A stretch of 64,000 bases of DNA from Haematobia irritans (GCF_050003625.1 NC_134398.1:60287641-60351640); one strand, 5' to 3'; positions 23,931-36,255 are shown, counted from the stretch's first letter. Notes: generated by a model not told the origin, from the sequence alone. Program-made: numbers and translations.

Positions 23931-26069
23931 AAGGACCATTTCATTTATAGTAAGACCTAAACACTATTACTAGCTCAACCTAGTTAAATATGTTTCCATG
24001 TGGACCTTTTTTTTTGGAATAACAAAGATAGTCCAAGTCAATAAATATTCTTTGTTTTTCACACCTAATACCACCCAAGAGTACCAAGATTTTGTTTACG
24101 TACTGTTAAATGCTGTATCTTAATAAAGGGTGTTTAAGAAACATCCCCCAATGTATGAAGACAATGTCCAAAAGTTTAATGTTCATTTTATTGCAGGATT
24201 TTGTCGTCATTTTTTACAACTTGTACTGTATTTAATTTGTTTTATGCCTATGACCTTTAAACCTCATAAAAATTGTTCGAGATTGCAATTCGCAAGTCGA
24301 ACAATGAGCACATGGGGTGTCATTTTATGCTATACCATAAAGAACCATCCATCTTTCGAGAAGGAAAGTGCTAATCTTAGAAAATCTCCTTTTCTCTATA
24401 TGGGACCTTTTGACATTATTCTGTCATATACTGAAAAGATGCCACCGCAAATATGAGAACACAGGCTATTATAATACATGTGGGGACAAAGTTGTAACAT
24501 AATTCATGGTAAACAAGTTACCATATAAACAAGTTGACATATAAAATGGATTGAGCACTCCACTCCATGGACACATTAAACAAAAAAGAAGTTGGAGAAA
24601 TTAAACACGCGATATATTTTGAAGAGAACCTTACAGCAGAATATACTTTAAGGGTGCGGGATTTTGGATGCTGTATGCAGAGAAAAATCTTCTCAACGAA
24701 TGTTGTAATGCAGCCCCGTTATTTCAGGATCAGTTTAAGTGATACTCAGAACATTTTGTCGAGCGTTATTTGTTATTTACAGCAACCCGGTAAAAAAATG
24801 AAAGTTGTTCCACAAACATTGCTCTTTAAACGCATGCCGGGATCCTCCACCAATTTTCATCCACTTCTGATGAAGTTCTTTTGGAAAGTCTTATGGTGAT
24901 TTCGTTTGGGAAAAAAGTGTTACATACAAATGGTACAACATTTTATGGTGTTACCACAGTGTCGCCGAAACCCCTTGCAATGAAAACACTATTTGCGTGT
25001 GAAAACGAACAAAAAAGGTGCAACACTGATATAAAATCAAAACAAAAGAAATTTGGCGGAAATATTTCGATTATTATTAACAACTATTATTGGAATCTCG
25101 ACTAATACGCAAATTTTTCTTGAACTAAGGGAAATTGTTAAAACTTTTGATTTTATATAGTTTTAATGATCTTACTTCTACTTCAGAGTACAAATTAATT
25201 AGGTACTCAACAAAGTTTTTAACTCGCCGTTGGTCATTTCGTGCAAGCACTGATGTTGTAAGTTCTTCATCGTCGTCAGAAGAACTCTCCAATGGTGTTG
25301 GCAAAAAACGCATTTGCTTCTTGCATTTTGCTATTATATTAAAAATAATTAATATCGAATTATGTTGTCGCGGCACTAAACAATTGATATGCTTCTTCTT
25401 GGTAAATTAATCAACTGTGTTGAAGAAATGGAAAAGCAACCACAATACACGCGTCACGCACTTTCTTTTGTATTTGCAACAACACTACTATTTTGTTCGA
25501 AGAATAAAAGCGTCTTCAACATCTAATTGAAAGTGTAACCATCTGCACTTTTACACTTTTTTTACACTTTTGCTCTTGCGATGGGTAACACCCCGGCAAT
25601 CGAACGTGCACATTTTGGGTAGGCTGCACTGAATTTTCCAATCGAACAAAATTTTTCGATTTATGGGGGTAAGGTGTAAAATATGCAACATATTTTTTAC
25701 CAATCGAAATCACCATTAGAAAAACCGCTATTTGATCGTTTAACGTTTAAATTTTAATTTTTGACAATCAAATGTCATAAAAAGTATAGAGAATTAATAA
25801 AAATGTAAAAAACAACGAATAGAAAACTAAACATTTTTCCTTGCTTGGAACTGGATTTGATTGATTTTCGAATCCGTGGAAGTTCTTTTGAAAAGATTTT
25901 GCAACTACGGAAAAAATTTCAATTTTCCGACATACAAAAATATATGCCAAAAATAACAAAATAAAAACAATGTTTAAAATAAAAAAAAATATATTTTTTA
26001 GAAAAATATTTGGTAAAAAATCAGCCGGTGGTGTCCAAAATTTGTTGTCCAAATTTTTTAATGAAGTTC
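23931..26069. other. No confidently recognised feature
   Basis: Contains frames of 108, 110 and 74 codons at 24130-25105. A stretch near 24820-24920 has the order RMPGSS ... FHPL ... LMVISFGKK that faintly recalls Tc1-like transposases, but no catalytic motif can be placed. Nothing else was recognised. Confidence 0.35.
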
Positions 26070-26549
26070 TTATAGTTAAGTGGTTCAACCTAAAATTGGG
26101 TTTCTTTACATGGAGGAAAATGTGGTTTCACCAAGGTCAATTTACCTTTAATAATTCTGAAAAAATTTTCAAATTAATGGAATTGTCTTTAAATTTCTTG
26201 ACGTTTTGTATCTTGACTACAAAGAAAAACAGTGTTTAAATTTCATTTTAAAGTCGTTTAGTACCAGAAACATAACACAATTTCTACTTGAAATCGACTC
26301 TTAATTTGGAGATTTAAATTGTCTCTAATACGTTTAATATGTTTTTAAAGGACTTTGATAGAACATAAAGAAAAAAGCCGAAGAAATGATTAAATTAAAA
26401 TTTGTTTCCAAGACTCAAGTACGCAAAACAAAAAAAATTTAAAAGAGAATTTTGTCTTAAAGATATATTTAATTCAATTGTCTGCTTCTTTGGCTCGGAA
26501 TCAATACCAAAATCATTAAACGAAATCTTTGTTTTTTTTTTCAGTGTAC
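26070..26549 (-). repeat. MITE1, partial copy
   Basis: AAGTGGTTCAACCTAAAATT, CTTGACTACAAAG, AACACAATTTCTACTTGAAA, GACTTTGATAGAACATAAAG, TCAAGTACGCAAAAC, TTTGGCTCGGAATCAATACC and terminal TTTTTTTCAGTGTAC. One terminus is intact and the other is missing. Confidence 0.75.
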
Positions 26550-26814
26550 TAATATGTCTAAATTTCTACTAAATTCAAACTTTTTATATATGTATTATGT
26601 GTTGAGAACCTCCATAAAAGTTGTCATCGACAAAAAAACCGAAAATCCCACAAAATTGCCGAAACTGGACAAAAAAGAAGCAAACTTTTTACTCTGGGAA
26701 TAGAAAAAATACGCTATAAGCTTTTTAAAATAAAAAAAGTACCAAACCCAATCGGCTAGTAAGAACATCTGTTTTATAAAATAGTCTTTTTCGGTATTTT
26801 TTCATTCGTCCTAC

Positions 26815-27470
26815 ACTGAAAAAAAAGCATGCCCGGTTCCAAAGATTTTGTCTTTACTTTAAAAATTTTGGTATTGATTCCGAGCCAAAGACGCGGAGAA
26901 TACAAGTAAGGATACTTTTAAGACACAATTCTCTTTTAAATTTGGGTTTTGTGTACTTGCTTCCAGGAAGCAAATTTAAATTTTTCGCTTTTTCAGCTTT
27001 TTTCGTCGTATGCTATTAAAGTCCTTTAAAAACGAGTTAACGACAACTTTATTTTCCTAATTAAGACTCGACTTTCAGTAGAAATTATGCTATGTTTCAA
27101 GTAAAAAACATCTTTAAAATAAAGTGTTGAAAAACATGTCCTATATTTGAACGATTTTTTGCTTTGTAGTCAAGATGCAAAAAGACAACAAATTTAAAGA
27201 CAATTTCATTAAAGTTAAAGAATTTTTCTGAATTATTAAGGTAAAATTACCTTAGCCCAAACATTTTTTCTTTCATGTTATGATACCCATTTTTAAGTGA
27301 AATCACTTAATTATAAGGACAATACGACTTCAGTGAAAAGTTTATCGACTTTTGGACAAGGAAAAAAACTTTATATTAGAGAAATGCGTCTTCTATGCTA
27401 AGCAAAATTTATATTCGTATTTAAAAGACATGAAATCTTTGACCTCACGACAATATTTTTTTCAGTGTAG
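26815..27470 (+). repeat. MITE1, complete ~655-bp reference copy
   Basis: Bounded by TACACTGAAAAAAAAGCATG and ACAATATTTTTTTCAGTGTA, an inverted terminal pair of about 14 bp. This is the longest uninterrupted copy and was used to recognise the others. No conserved open frame, so it is non-autonomous. It is not a SINE, because it has inverted ends and no polymerase III promoter boxes. Confidence 0.82.
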
Positions 27471-28409
27471 ATAGAAAGAAATACGTCTGCTTTAAAACAT
27501 TATGTTTTTTATATAGAAAATAAAAAATCTCATAAATTTTACCGGCGTTTTGTAATGGAAATTAACGATATTGCTTCAACCAGCACCATTAAAGCTCTCT
27601 TTCTCTCTCTCTCTCTCGATTTGTTTTCCAACCACCTTGTCATAAAATACTGCCCTCCATTGGTTTTCCCTTTTTACACAATGTTTTTCCCCATTCACAT
27701 AATTTAAGTCTATTTTTATCGCTTTTATTGCTGCTATCTTTAAATGCAATAGGTGCGTATTTCCTGTTCAATTAATTTCTCTAGTTCGATCTCCATCAAG
27801 CGCATGAGACGAGTGGGTGGAGTGATTTTGGTTTTGGGGACTTTAGAATGCAAACAAGATTTATGCGTTGAACCCTTTGCAAATGACAATTATTGTTTCG
27901 ACATGATTAGAATATTTAAACTTTAAACATTGAACAAGAATGGAAGACAAGTGTTGGGAGTAGTGTTGCCAGATACTTTTGTTAAAAAAAAATCGTCAAA
28001 AATTGAAAATTGTAAAAAGTAAAAAACAATCATTTCGAATAAAACCAATTTGCTATTTATAGATTGTGATCATCAATGACTATTTTGATGGCGTTTTTCA
28101 ATAGTTTTTGACTTTTAGGACTTTTAGTGCTGCTCAATAATTAAAATAGATAGATAATTCGATGGCCCATATCGTTGAAATAAAAATGACTATTGCTTAT
28201 ATGAATCAATGAATTTTAGGAGAAGAATACGAATTTCAATTTCCTTCTCCAAGAATCAATAAAGATTTCACTGAAAACATGAATTCCCCGTTCCAAAGAT
28301 TTTGTCTTTACACTAATGATTTTGGTATTCATTCCGAGCGAACAAAGCGGAGGTGAAATTTAAGACACAGTTCTCTTTTAAATTTGAGTTTCGCGTACTT
28401 GGTACTAAG

Positions 28410-30085
28410 CAGCGTTGCCAGAATTGTTTCACCAAAAACCGCTAGATTTGTCCAAAAAACTAGCCAAAAAAAGCTAAAAAATTTTAAAAAATAGCTAGAA
28501 AAAAAGCTAAATTTTTTTGTATCAAAAGTCACATTTTTTATTGAAATTTAACAAACTTAAAGGCTTTATTTCACTTAAAATGCATATTATTTTAATTGTA
28601 TTCATTTTATTTCCATTTCTGTGAGACTGTAAGAAAATCTATGTCATATTAGCTCTGTTTGCATACTCGATACATTTTGATTACTATCACAAGTCCTTCA
28701 TTTATATTTCCTAGTAAAAAACTGTTTTCCCGGTAAACTTGCAATTATCAGCTGTCCAATGTCGCATAGAACTGCATTAGAAAATATCAATATATTTCGT
28801 TTTAACTGAATTAATGATAAATTCGTGATCGTGTACACTTCACCTAATATTACCCAAGAGAATAAAACCCATTCTAACTGTCTTGCAAGTTTATACTGAA
28901 TAACTTTTATTCGAAAATTTCCCATACAAACCTATTGTTCAATTTTCGTAAATGTAAATCCATTCCATTAATAAATAGCAGATTTGTTTTGATCCTATCA
29001 CTACGAATTTTTTATTGCATTTTTTTGATGTTAAAAAAATAATACCACATTCAAAACTTTATTTCCTTAATTATTTCTATGTTCTGTTCCAAAGATTTTG
29101 TACACTAATGATTTTGGTATTGATTCAGAGTCAAATTTGAATTTATTCGTTTTTTCAGCTTTTTCTTCATGAGCTATCACAGTGCTTTAAAAATGTGCTA
29201 ACGACAACTTAAATTTCCAAATTCAGACTCGACTTTAAGTAGAAATTATTCTGTGTATACGTTTTTAAAATAAAATGTTGAAAAACCTCTTCTATTTTTG
29301 AACGCTATTTTGGTTTGTGGTCAAGATACAAAAACTCCACAAATTTAAAGACTATTTAATTAATTTTAAGAATTTTTTAGAATTGACCCTAGCCTGCTTT
29401 CATGAAAAGATACCCATTTTTAAGTTGAATCACTTAACTATAAGGACAAAACGATTTTATCGGCTTTTGGACAAGGAAAACAGTTTATAACATATAAGAG
29501 AAATTCACAAATGCTATTATAACCAAAATTCGCGTTCGTATTTTAAAGACATGAAATCTTTGGCCTCATGACAATATTTTTTCAGTGTACAAAGCAATTC
29601 ACATCCACTATTTTAATTTAGTAATATCATAATAACTTTAGAATACGTATTAAAATAACATAAAAAGGATAAACGAGTCAAATGCTATTATTCCTAATAA
29701 TTTACTGACAGTTTATATAAGGAATTTGTATGGTAATAGTAGATTTAAAGTTTACGATAACTTTTATGAATACGAGGAAAAAAACTTTACATCAAGGTGT
29801 ATTTGCTGCAAAAATGCCCGCATAATGGCTGGAATAATTATTAAGGCTTCAATTGAGCTTTGAAATATGCGGAAAACCTTATTCTGGCAGCAAGACTTAG
29901 ATAAAAACGAAGTTTTATCCATATTTCAATAGGAACATGTCGAAAATAAAAAAAAGCCAAATATAGCTAAAAGGGTCATGAAAAAAAGCCAGAAAAAAAG
30001 CTAAAAGCTAAATGCATTTTTTTCCCGCTAAACGTCTTCAAAAAAAGCCAAATCTAGCGGGAAAAAAGCTAAATTGGCAACGCTG
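28410..30085. mobile_element. Non-autonomous hAT-like element, 1676 bp, perfect 8-bp duplication
   Basis: Termini CAGCGTTGCCA and TGGCAACGCTG match those of 13096-14579. The flanking duplication GTACTAAG is exact (28402-28409 and 30086-30093). Subterminal regions carry repeated AAAAAAGCTAAA and CCGCTAGATTT / AAATCTAGCGG words, themselves inverted. It contains a younger MITE1 (29086-29590). No transposase frame is visible. Confidence 0.9.
29086..29590 (+). repeat. MITE1 inside the hAT-like element
   Basis: TTCCAAAGATTTTGTACAC, TTTTGGTATTGATTCAGAG, TTTTTCTTCATGAGC, GTAGAAATTATTCTGTG, CATGAAATCTTTGGCCTC and ATGACAATATTTTTTCAGTGTA. The head is slightly truncated and the tail is intact. Confidence 0.75.
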
Positions 30086-30633
30086 GTACTAAGAAACATA
30101 TTTCCATTTATTCGTTTTTTTCTGCTTTTTCTTCATGTGTTATTAAAGTCTTTTAAAAGCATTCAGACTCGACTTCATGTAGAAATTTTGCTTTGTTTGT
30201 TCTTTTGCTTTATAGTCAAGATGCAAAGAGACAACAAATTAGCCAACACTGAAACATATGTATAGTCAGGCTTGTCAGATGGGTATCTGGCATTTTAATA
30301 ATACCATAATAGTACCATTTCCTTAATCTTCATGTCCAATTAGCTCGCATTTAAAATTGTAAATTATGTAAATTTTAAGAAAATTTAATTAATTTTGAAG
30401 AATTTTTCAAAATTATTAAAGCCAAGTTGATCTTAGTCAAACAAAATGTTCTTTCATGTAAAGATACCCTTGTTTAGATTGAATCACTTAATTATAAGGA
30501 CAAAGCGACGTCATCGACTTTTGGACAAGAAAAAAACATTATATCAGAAATCTGCGTCTTCTAAGCAAAATTCGTATTCGTATTTTAAAGACATGAAAGC
30601 TTTGGCCTCTAGACAAAATATATACTCAGTGTT

Positions 30634-30975
30634 AGGTTAGGTTAGGTGGCAGTCCGATGTATCAGGCTCACTTAGACTATTCAGTCCATTGTGATACCAC
30701 ATTGGTGAACTTCTCTCTTATCACTGAGTGCTGCCCGATTCCATGTTAAGCTCAATGACAAGGGACCTCCTGTTTATAGCCGAGTCCGGACGGCGTTCTA
30801 CATTGCAGTGAAACCACCTAGAGAAGCTTTGAAACCCTCAGAAATGTCACCAGCATTACTGAAGTGGGATAATCCACCGCTTAAAAACTTTTTGGTGTTC
30901 GGTCGAAGCAGGAATCGAACCCACGACCTTGTGTATGCAAGGCGGCATGCTAACCATTGCACCACGGTGGCTCCC
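30634..30975 (-). mobile_element. tRNA-derived SINE, full length, imperfect 13-bp duplication
   Basis: Minus-strand reading: GGGAGCCACCGTGGTGCAAT, a B box GGTTCGATTCC, TTTTTAAGCGGTGGATTATC and a tail of two to three AACCT units. Flanks 30621-30633 and 30976-30988 agree at 11 of 13 positions and share TCAGTGTT. It inserted at the very end of the split MITE1. One base is missing in the anticodon-side region (GGCATGC after GGCG). Confidence 0.92.
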
Positions 30976-31384
30976 TAAATTCAGTGTTGAATCATGTCGA
31001 TTTCTTTTCGTTCGTACAGACTCAATCATCCTTATTCCTGAAGTCGCCCTCGCCGTCGATTTTTGTCGCTTTTCGTCTGTCGTCCTAATTGGAATACCAA
31101 TTAGTGGTATATATTCTGCTATCAACTAAAATCGGTATTCCTGGTATCGTCTTTTGTCGCAAATATCGTCGCTTTTGTCGCCGTCAATTTTACCAGCGAG
31201 GAGTTTAGTGATCACTTTTAGACTTTATTAATTGAACAATTGAAAAATTAATTTAAAAAATGGAAATTGGTAAGAGGTCAAGTGACTAATCTTCAACAAT
31301 TACAAAAAAATGAAGAAAAAAATAGAGATACGCTGTTAGATGAGCTGGTTACTTCCATTATTTTACTTGCAGCATGCTCTCTAG

Positions 31385-31872
31385 GTCTATCTTTCTAAAC
31401 ACATATATGTTCATAGGCTATTTCCAAATTAATATATGTTTGCATCTAAGCATATTATATTTACAAAAATTTTATGTCCCAAACATAATATGTTCTAACA
31501 TATTAACATATATGTCCCAAACATGTTATGCTAGTTTATGAAAATTTCATTAAAATTGAGCCAACGAAAATTTTTCATTGATATAACGAAAAATTTTTTA
31601 TTAATACAATGAAATAAATCGTTAATAGTACGAAACGTTACGTTGATTAACAGAAAATTCATTATAATAACGAAAAATTTCATTGTATTAACGAATTTGT
31701 TTCATTGGCTCACTTTCAATGAACATTTCGTTAATATAACGAAACTTTTTCTACACAATATTTTGAAGTGCAAGCACACTGGCACTTAAAAATATTGTGT
31801 TAAAAAAAATTGAATTCCAAACATATATTTTTTACACCCAAACATATGAAAAACACTCTTTTTCGTGTAGTG
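31385..31872 (-). repeat. Element A, split by a small foldback repeat
   Basis: TTTCTAAACACATATATGTT, GCATCTAAGCATATTAT, CATAATATGTTCTAACATA and CATGTTATGCTAGTTTATG (to 31546), then resumption with GTGCAAGCACACTGGCAC and CAAACATATGAAAAACACTC ending TTTTTCGTGTA. The two halves are parted by 31547-31711. Confidence 0.75.
31547..31711. repeat. Foldback MITE with TGAGCCAA ends, ~165 bp
   Basis: Starts TGAGCCAACGAAAATTTTTC and ends GTTTCATTGGCTCA, so the two halves are complementary over most of their length with several mismatches. Both arms contain AACGAAAAATTT and CATTGATAT/ATTGTATTAACG words. It sits inside element A. Confidence 0.65.
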
Positions 31873-32214
31873 ATATCGCCCTTTTATTACCGTATATTTG
31901 TACAAAAAGTACTCGTCATTGTCGCCTCTCCACAGGAATATCAAATTAGTGGCGAGGCGACGAAAAAGCTACAGACGACAAAAAGCGAGGGCGAAAGCGA
32001 AGGCGACAATAGGAATAAGGGTGAATATGCCTTCTCTCTCACCCTCTCTTCCTTTCCCTCTCACATCTAGTTGTTCTGTACAATTATACACAGACAAAAC
32101 AAAATCCAAAAAGACAAAAGCAATTACTCCAACTGCCTAATCTAATCGTCATGTTTTATAAGCTTGTATGAGAATTGTAATTGTATTGATTTCAAGCTAA
32201 CATAAAAATAGCAA

Positions 32215-32352
32215 CTAATTTTAAATTGGATTCTTTTATTTCATCAATCACCAGTGTCAATTAAAAACCAATAATTTTATCAATTAATCGTTTTTTAAAT
32301 CCAATCTAAATTTTAATTGGAAAATTTTTGATAATATATTTTTTTGTGTAGT
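32215..32352. repeat. MITE3 fragment
   Basis: AACTAATTTTAAATTGG, CCAATAATTTTATCAATTAA, TTTTAATTGGAAAATTTTTG and TTTTTTTGTGTAG, as in the ends of the other AATTAATTG repeats. Confidence 0.55.
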
Positions 32353-32772
32353 TCAATAATACGAAGCTTTGTGCCGAGGGCTATTTTTCAATTCACATCC
32401 AAAACACTGACTCGGAATACACCTTGCTATCAACATCTGTTCTATGACAAGCCCATGTTAAATTCATCGCTTCTGCACTAATTTTGCACCTTTTCCGGAT
32501 ACAAAAAGGACATTTTTCTACTTTTCTGGCGAGGCATGTTTTGCTGGGAGTTTAAACAATGGCGTGGTTGATCTCCAGAGTATAAACTATTCCGAGTCGT
32601 GTAAATTTACCCCCGTTCTTCTTCGAATACACTAAAATGAATAAATACACTTGAATGAAATAACAATAAGCTAGAAGTCGTAATTTTCGGTACCAAAAGC
32701 CTTTTCCATTATAGGTCCTAAAAATTATCCAAATGGCAATAAATCGTAATTTCTGGCAACACTGGTTGAGAG

Positions 32773-33295
32773 CCTATAAGTGTGCGATAGATATACCGCA
32801 ATATTTATGCCTTCCGCATTTGGAATGTAATTGTTTATTATATAATTTATAATACTAATAAAATATTGAGTGGTATTACGGATAGGTATATTTAATTTAA
32901 ATTGTACAGTTTTGTGGATTTAAAGATTTACATTTATGTATGTATGTATTGCAACCAACTTAAGATCGTTTATACGATAGCTGATAGCATTATTCCTCTA
33001 ATAGTTCATGTTGTTGTCTATGAGTTTACAAAAGTATTGTGATCTCTTGCAATCAGAAATATCAGAAAATCAGAAGTTATTCATGATGGAATTGAAGCGT
33101 AATAGTGTGATTACATAATATTTCGCTGGAAACCCACAAATGGCTATATTTAGCTCTCTCCAGCATTTAAATGAGAATATGTTAAATCTTTTATTTCTCG
33201 CACCATTGGCACGATACTGGCAGTGTTACAGCGTCTCCAAAGAGTGGACGAAGAATGGTATCAACAATCTAAGTTGTTCCTTAAAATCACTTATA
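32773..33295. other. No recognised feature
   Basis: AT-rich, with a 76-codon frame at 33140-33370 that overlaps the neighbouring foldback element and is therefore unlikely to be a gene. Confidence 0.4.
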
Positions 33296-33545
33296 CACGC
33301 AGGGAAGGAATATGATCACCTCAAACATGTTTTAAGAGCAAAATGTTATTTTTGTATGGTGACCATGTAACATGTTTGTCACTAAAATGTTATTTTCTCG
33401 TCAAATAAAACCTGCTTGCCGAAATCAGATACATGATTTCCGAGAAAATAACATGGTTGCGAAAACCATGTTACATGGTCACCACCCAAAAATAACATTT
33501 TGCTCTTAAAACATGTTTGAGGTGATCATACTCCTTCTCTGGGTG
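33296..33545. repeat. Foldback (palindromic) MITE, 250 bp, TA-flanked
   Basis: The left arm CACGCAGGGAAGGAATATGA, TCACCTCAAACATGTTTTAA and GAGCAAAATGTTATTTTT is mirrored by the right arm AAAAATAACATTTTGCTC, TTAAAACATGTTTGAGGTGA and TCATACTCCTTCTCTGGGTG. Arms are about 100 bp with few mismatches. TA flanks both ends (33294-33295 and 33546-33547). The transcript would fold into a long hairpin. Related wording occurs at 43520-44130 and 55960-56240. Confidence 0.85.
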
Positions 33546-33727
33546 TATACTATAAATCACATGAATACGATTTTATTTGTAAAATGACAACCCTTAAGGT
33601 TTCACTCAATCTTGTCTTAGATATTTGTCATTTTCTCTATTGAAGTTTTGATCTACCAATTTGTTGGTTCTTTAAATTATAAAACACTATGTCTGATTGA
33701 AGTTTGATTTCTAACTTTTATTTGTGC

Positions 33728-34372
33728 ATACACTGAAAAACATATTGTCGTGTGGCCAAAGATTTCATGTCTTTAAATTTTGAATGCGGATTTTGCTTAG
33801 CATAGAAGACGGATTTCTCTGATATAAAGATTTTTTGCTTGCCCAATAGTCGATAAACTTTTCATTGAAGTCGTTTTGTCCTTATAGTTAAGTGATTCGA
33901 CTTAAAATTGGGTGTCCTAACTTGAAAGAAAATTTCGTTTTTCTACGGTCAACTCGGCTTTAATACTTCTGAAAAAATCTTTAAAATTAATTAAGTCATC
34001 TGTAAATTTGTTTACTTTTTGCATTTTGTCAAAAGCGTTTAAAAATAGGATATGTTTTTAACACTTTAATCTAAAGACGTATTTTACTTGAAACATAGCA
34101 TAATTTCTATTTGAAGTCGAGTCTGAATATGAAAATTTAAGTTGTCGTTAAAACTTTTCTAACGGACTTTGATAACACATGAAAAGAAAAGTTGGAAAAC
34201 CACATAAATTCAAATTTATTTCCTAGAATCAAGTACGCAAAGCTCGAATTTAAAGGAGAATCGTGTCTCAATATTAACCTGACTTCAATTATCCACTTCT
34301 TTGGTTCGGAATCAGTACCGAAACCATTAGCATAAGGACAAAATCTTTGGGCATGATTTTTTTCAGTGTAAT
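33728..34372 (-). repeat. MITE1, complete copy
   Basis: Begins ATACACTGAAAAACATATTG and ends GATTTTTTTCAGTGTA. All family landmarks are present in reverse order, including GCTTAGCATAGAAGACG, AACATAGCATAATTTC and CTTCTTTGGTTCGGAATC. Length ~645 bp agrees with the reference copy. Confidence 0.82.
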
Positions 34373-35320
34373 CACCCAATTGGTAAGCCGCTGATGCCTC
34401 AAATAAACTTCTATTGAGCTGAAACTGAATCTTGGTCCGTTTTCGTTTTTTATTTTACCTTTCTGGAAATTTGATTGACCAAATATAGTCCATTCCAGTT
34501 TTCTGAATCCCGAATTTAACACAATTAGCTGGGCTGTGGGGAAAAAATATTATGGCTGGTAAATTCAAATTTCGCGGTGAAACCAATTGGTCCTATTAAA
34601 TTTTTATAGCATTGCATAATTGGTGACATCGAAGCTTTATTAAAACCGACAGAAATTATTTTTCATAGATTTTCCACCAAAAACCACCCGATTTAAATTT
34701 GAAAATTTACATTATGAACAAAGTCTTAATATAAAGATATCATAATTCGTTGAGGAACGTATGGTGGATATAATCCATTAGAAATCAATAAAAGGGTGAT
34801 AACTATCAGTAATTGCCAACACCGATAAATTTCTCTATTAAAGACAATTTAATACTTTCCAAATAAAACTTTTTAAATTTTGTCTGCGCTGTTTTTAAGC
34901 AATCTATTTAATTATCATTTTCATTTCTAAACAAAGGGTTCCTGTACAATTTCTTCATAATAATGCGCTACTGCATAATACAACTGACAGCAAAATATTT
35001 GAAGGTGTAATGAGCTTAGCAAAAGTGATATTCTGATGGACTAATCATATGTCGAGACTGTGTAATCGACGAAATTCCCGACCACATAATATCAAATGAA
35101 AAATATATATATTTAATTCCATTAACAGAATTATCATTCATTCCATTACAGTTGTAATGATTCGTCAAAAGCTTAAATAAAAATGACGCTTTCTGTCGGT
35201 AGTCATCTACGCCCTCTATTCGAGTGGCTTAAATTACATGAGAATATGCGAAAGAACGGAGCAATGCGACAAAGCAGGGGGATAAATTAAAAAATACTTT
35301 CGGTATGCACATACGGTATT
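34373..35320. other. No recognised feature
   Basis: AT-rich unassigned DNA between MITE1 and the first DD41D element. Confidence 0.4.
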
Positions 35321-35322
35321 TA

Positions 35323-36255
35323 AAGGGTGATTCTTTTGAGGTTAGGATTTTCATGCATTAGTATTTGACAGATCACGTGGGATTTCAGACATGGTGTCAA
35401 AGAGAAAGATGCTCAGTATGCTTTGACATTTCATCATGAATAGACTTACTAACGAGCAACGCTTGCAAATCATTGAATTTTATTACCAAAATCAGTGGCA
35501 GAAAATCCGCTTTTTTATCGACAAATTTTGTTCAGCGATGAGGCTCATTTCTGGTTGAATGGCTACGTAAATAAGCAAAATTGCCGCATTTGGAGTGAAG
35601 AGCAACCAGAAGCCGTTCAAGAACTGCCCATGCATCCCGAAAAATGCACTGTTTGGTGTGGTTTGTACGCTGGTGGAATCATTGGACCGTATTTTTTCAA
35701 AGATGCTGTTGGACGCAACGTTACGGTGAATGGCGATCGCTATCGTTCGATGCTAACAAACTTTTTGTTGCCAAAAATGGAAGAACTGAACTTGGTTGAC
35801 ATGTGGTTTCAACAAGATGGCGCTACATGCCACACAGCTCGCGATTCTATGGCCATTTTGAGGGAAAACTTCGGAGAACAATTCATCTCAAGAAATGGAC
35901 CGGTAAGTTGGCCACCAAGATCATGCGATTTGACGCCTTTAGACTATTTTTTGTGGGGCTACGTCAAGTCTAAAGTCTACAGAAATAAGCCAGCAACTAT
36001 TCCAGCTTTGGAAGACAACATTTCCGAAGAAATTCGGGCTATTCCGGCCGAAATGCTGGAAAAAGTTGCCCAAAATTGGACTTTCCGAATGGACCACCTA
36101 AGACGCAGCCGCGGTCAACATTTAAATGAAATTATCTTCAAAAAGTAAATGTCATGGACCAATCTAACGTTTCAAATAAAGAACCGATGAGATTTTGCAA
36201 ATTTTATGCGTTTTTTTTTTAAAAAAAGTTATCAAGCTCTTAACAAATCACCCTT
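35323..36255 (+). mobile_element. DD41D (rosa-like) Tc1/mariner element, internally deleted, copy 1
   Basis: TA-flanked element of 933 bp (TA at 35321-35322 and 36256-36257) with short inverted ends AAGGGTGATT and AATCACCCTT. It is nearly identical to copies at 44708-45639 and 54564-55496, and all three share the same internal deletion, so they descend from one deleted founder. It must be moved by an intact transposase from elsewhere. The termini are unchanged between copies, which suits mobilisation in trans. Confidence 0.93.
35436..36148 (+). pseudogene. DD41D transposase, DNA-binding region deleted
   Basis: The ATG at 35436 starts MNRLTNEQRLQIIEFYYQNQ. The deletion junction follows and leaves the frame wrong. 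The catalytic part then runs intact for 217 codons in another frame (35495-36148, beginning with GTG, not a normal eukaryotic start). Counting from that codon, the acidic triad is D15 (LFSDEAHFW), D108 (WFQQDGATCH) and D150 (CDLTPLDYF). Forty-one residues separate the last two, hence DD41D. The helix-turn-helix DNA-binding half, probably more than 100 residues, is gone. Translation from the ATG would stop soon after the junction. Confidence 0.92.

Larger units (their letters stand above)
28268..30633 (+). repeat. MITE1 copy split by a hAT-like element
   Basis: Left part 28268-28409 begins TTCACTGAAAACATGAATTC and reads CCAAAGATTTTGTCTTTACA. The right part 30094-30633 resumes with TTCCATTTATTCG, TCTTCATGTG, ACATGAAAGCTTTGGCCTC and ends near ATACTCAGTGTT. 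The two parts join in sense across the insertion at 28410-30085. Confidence 0.8.
27961..32764. mobile_element. Probable large old hAT-like element, heavily invaded
   Basis: Ends TAGTGTTGCCAGA and TCTGGCAACACTG are inverted repeats except for the first base. The flanks are GTTGGGAG (27953-27960) and GTTGAGAG (32765-32772), an 8-bp duplication with one mismatch. Inside lie a split MITE1, a second hAT-like element, a SINE, element A and two foldback repeats. No transposase was recognised. The assignment rests only on termini and flanks, so it is less sure than the two smaller hAT-like elements. Confidence 0.55.

Noticed and set aside
24567..25105. Possible Tc1-like transposase relic
   Set aside because: A faint resemblance in RMPGSS...FHPL...LMVISFGKK, but no catalytic residues, termini or target duplication could be placed.
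35495..36148. 217-codon frame as a functional transposase gene (also at 44880 and 54736)
   Set aside because: It begins at GTG, lacks the DNA-binding half and is out of frame with the only nearby ATG, so it is annotated as part of a pseudogene.
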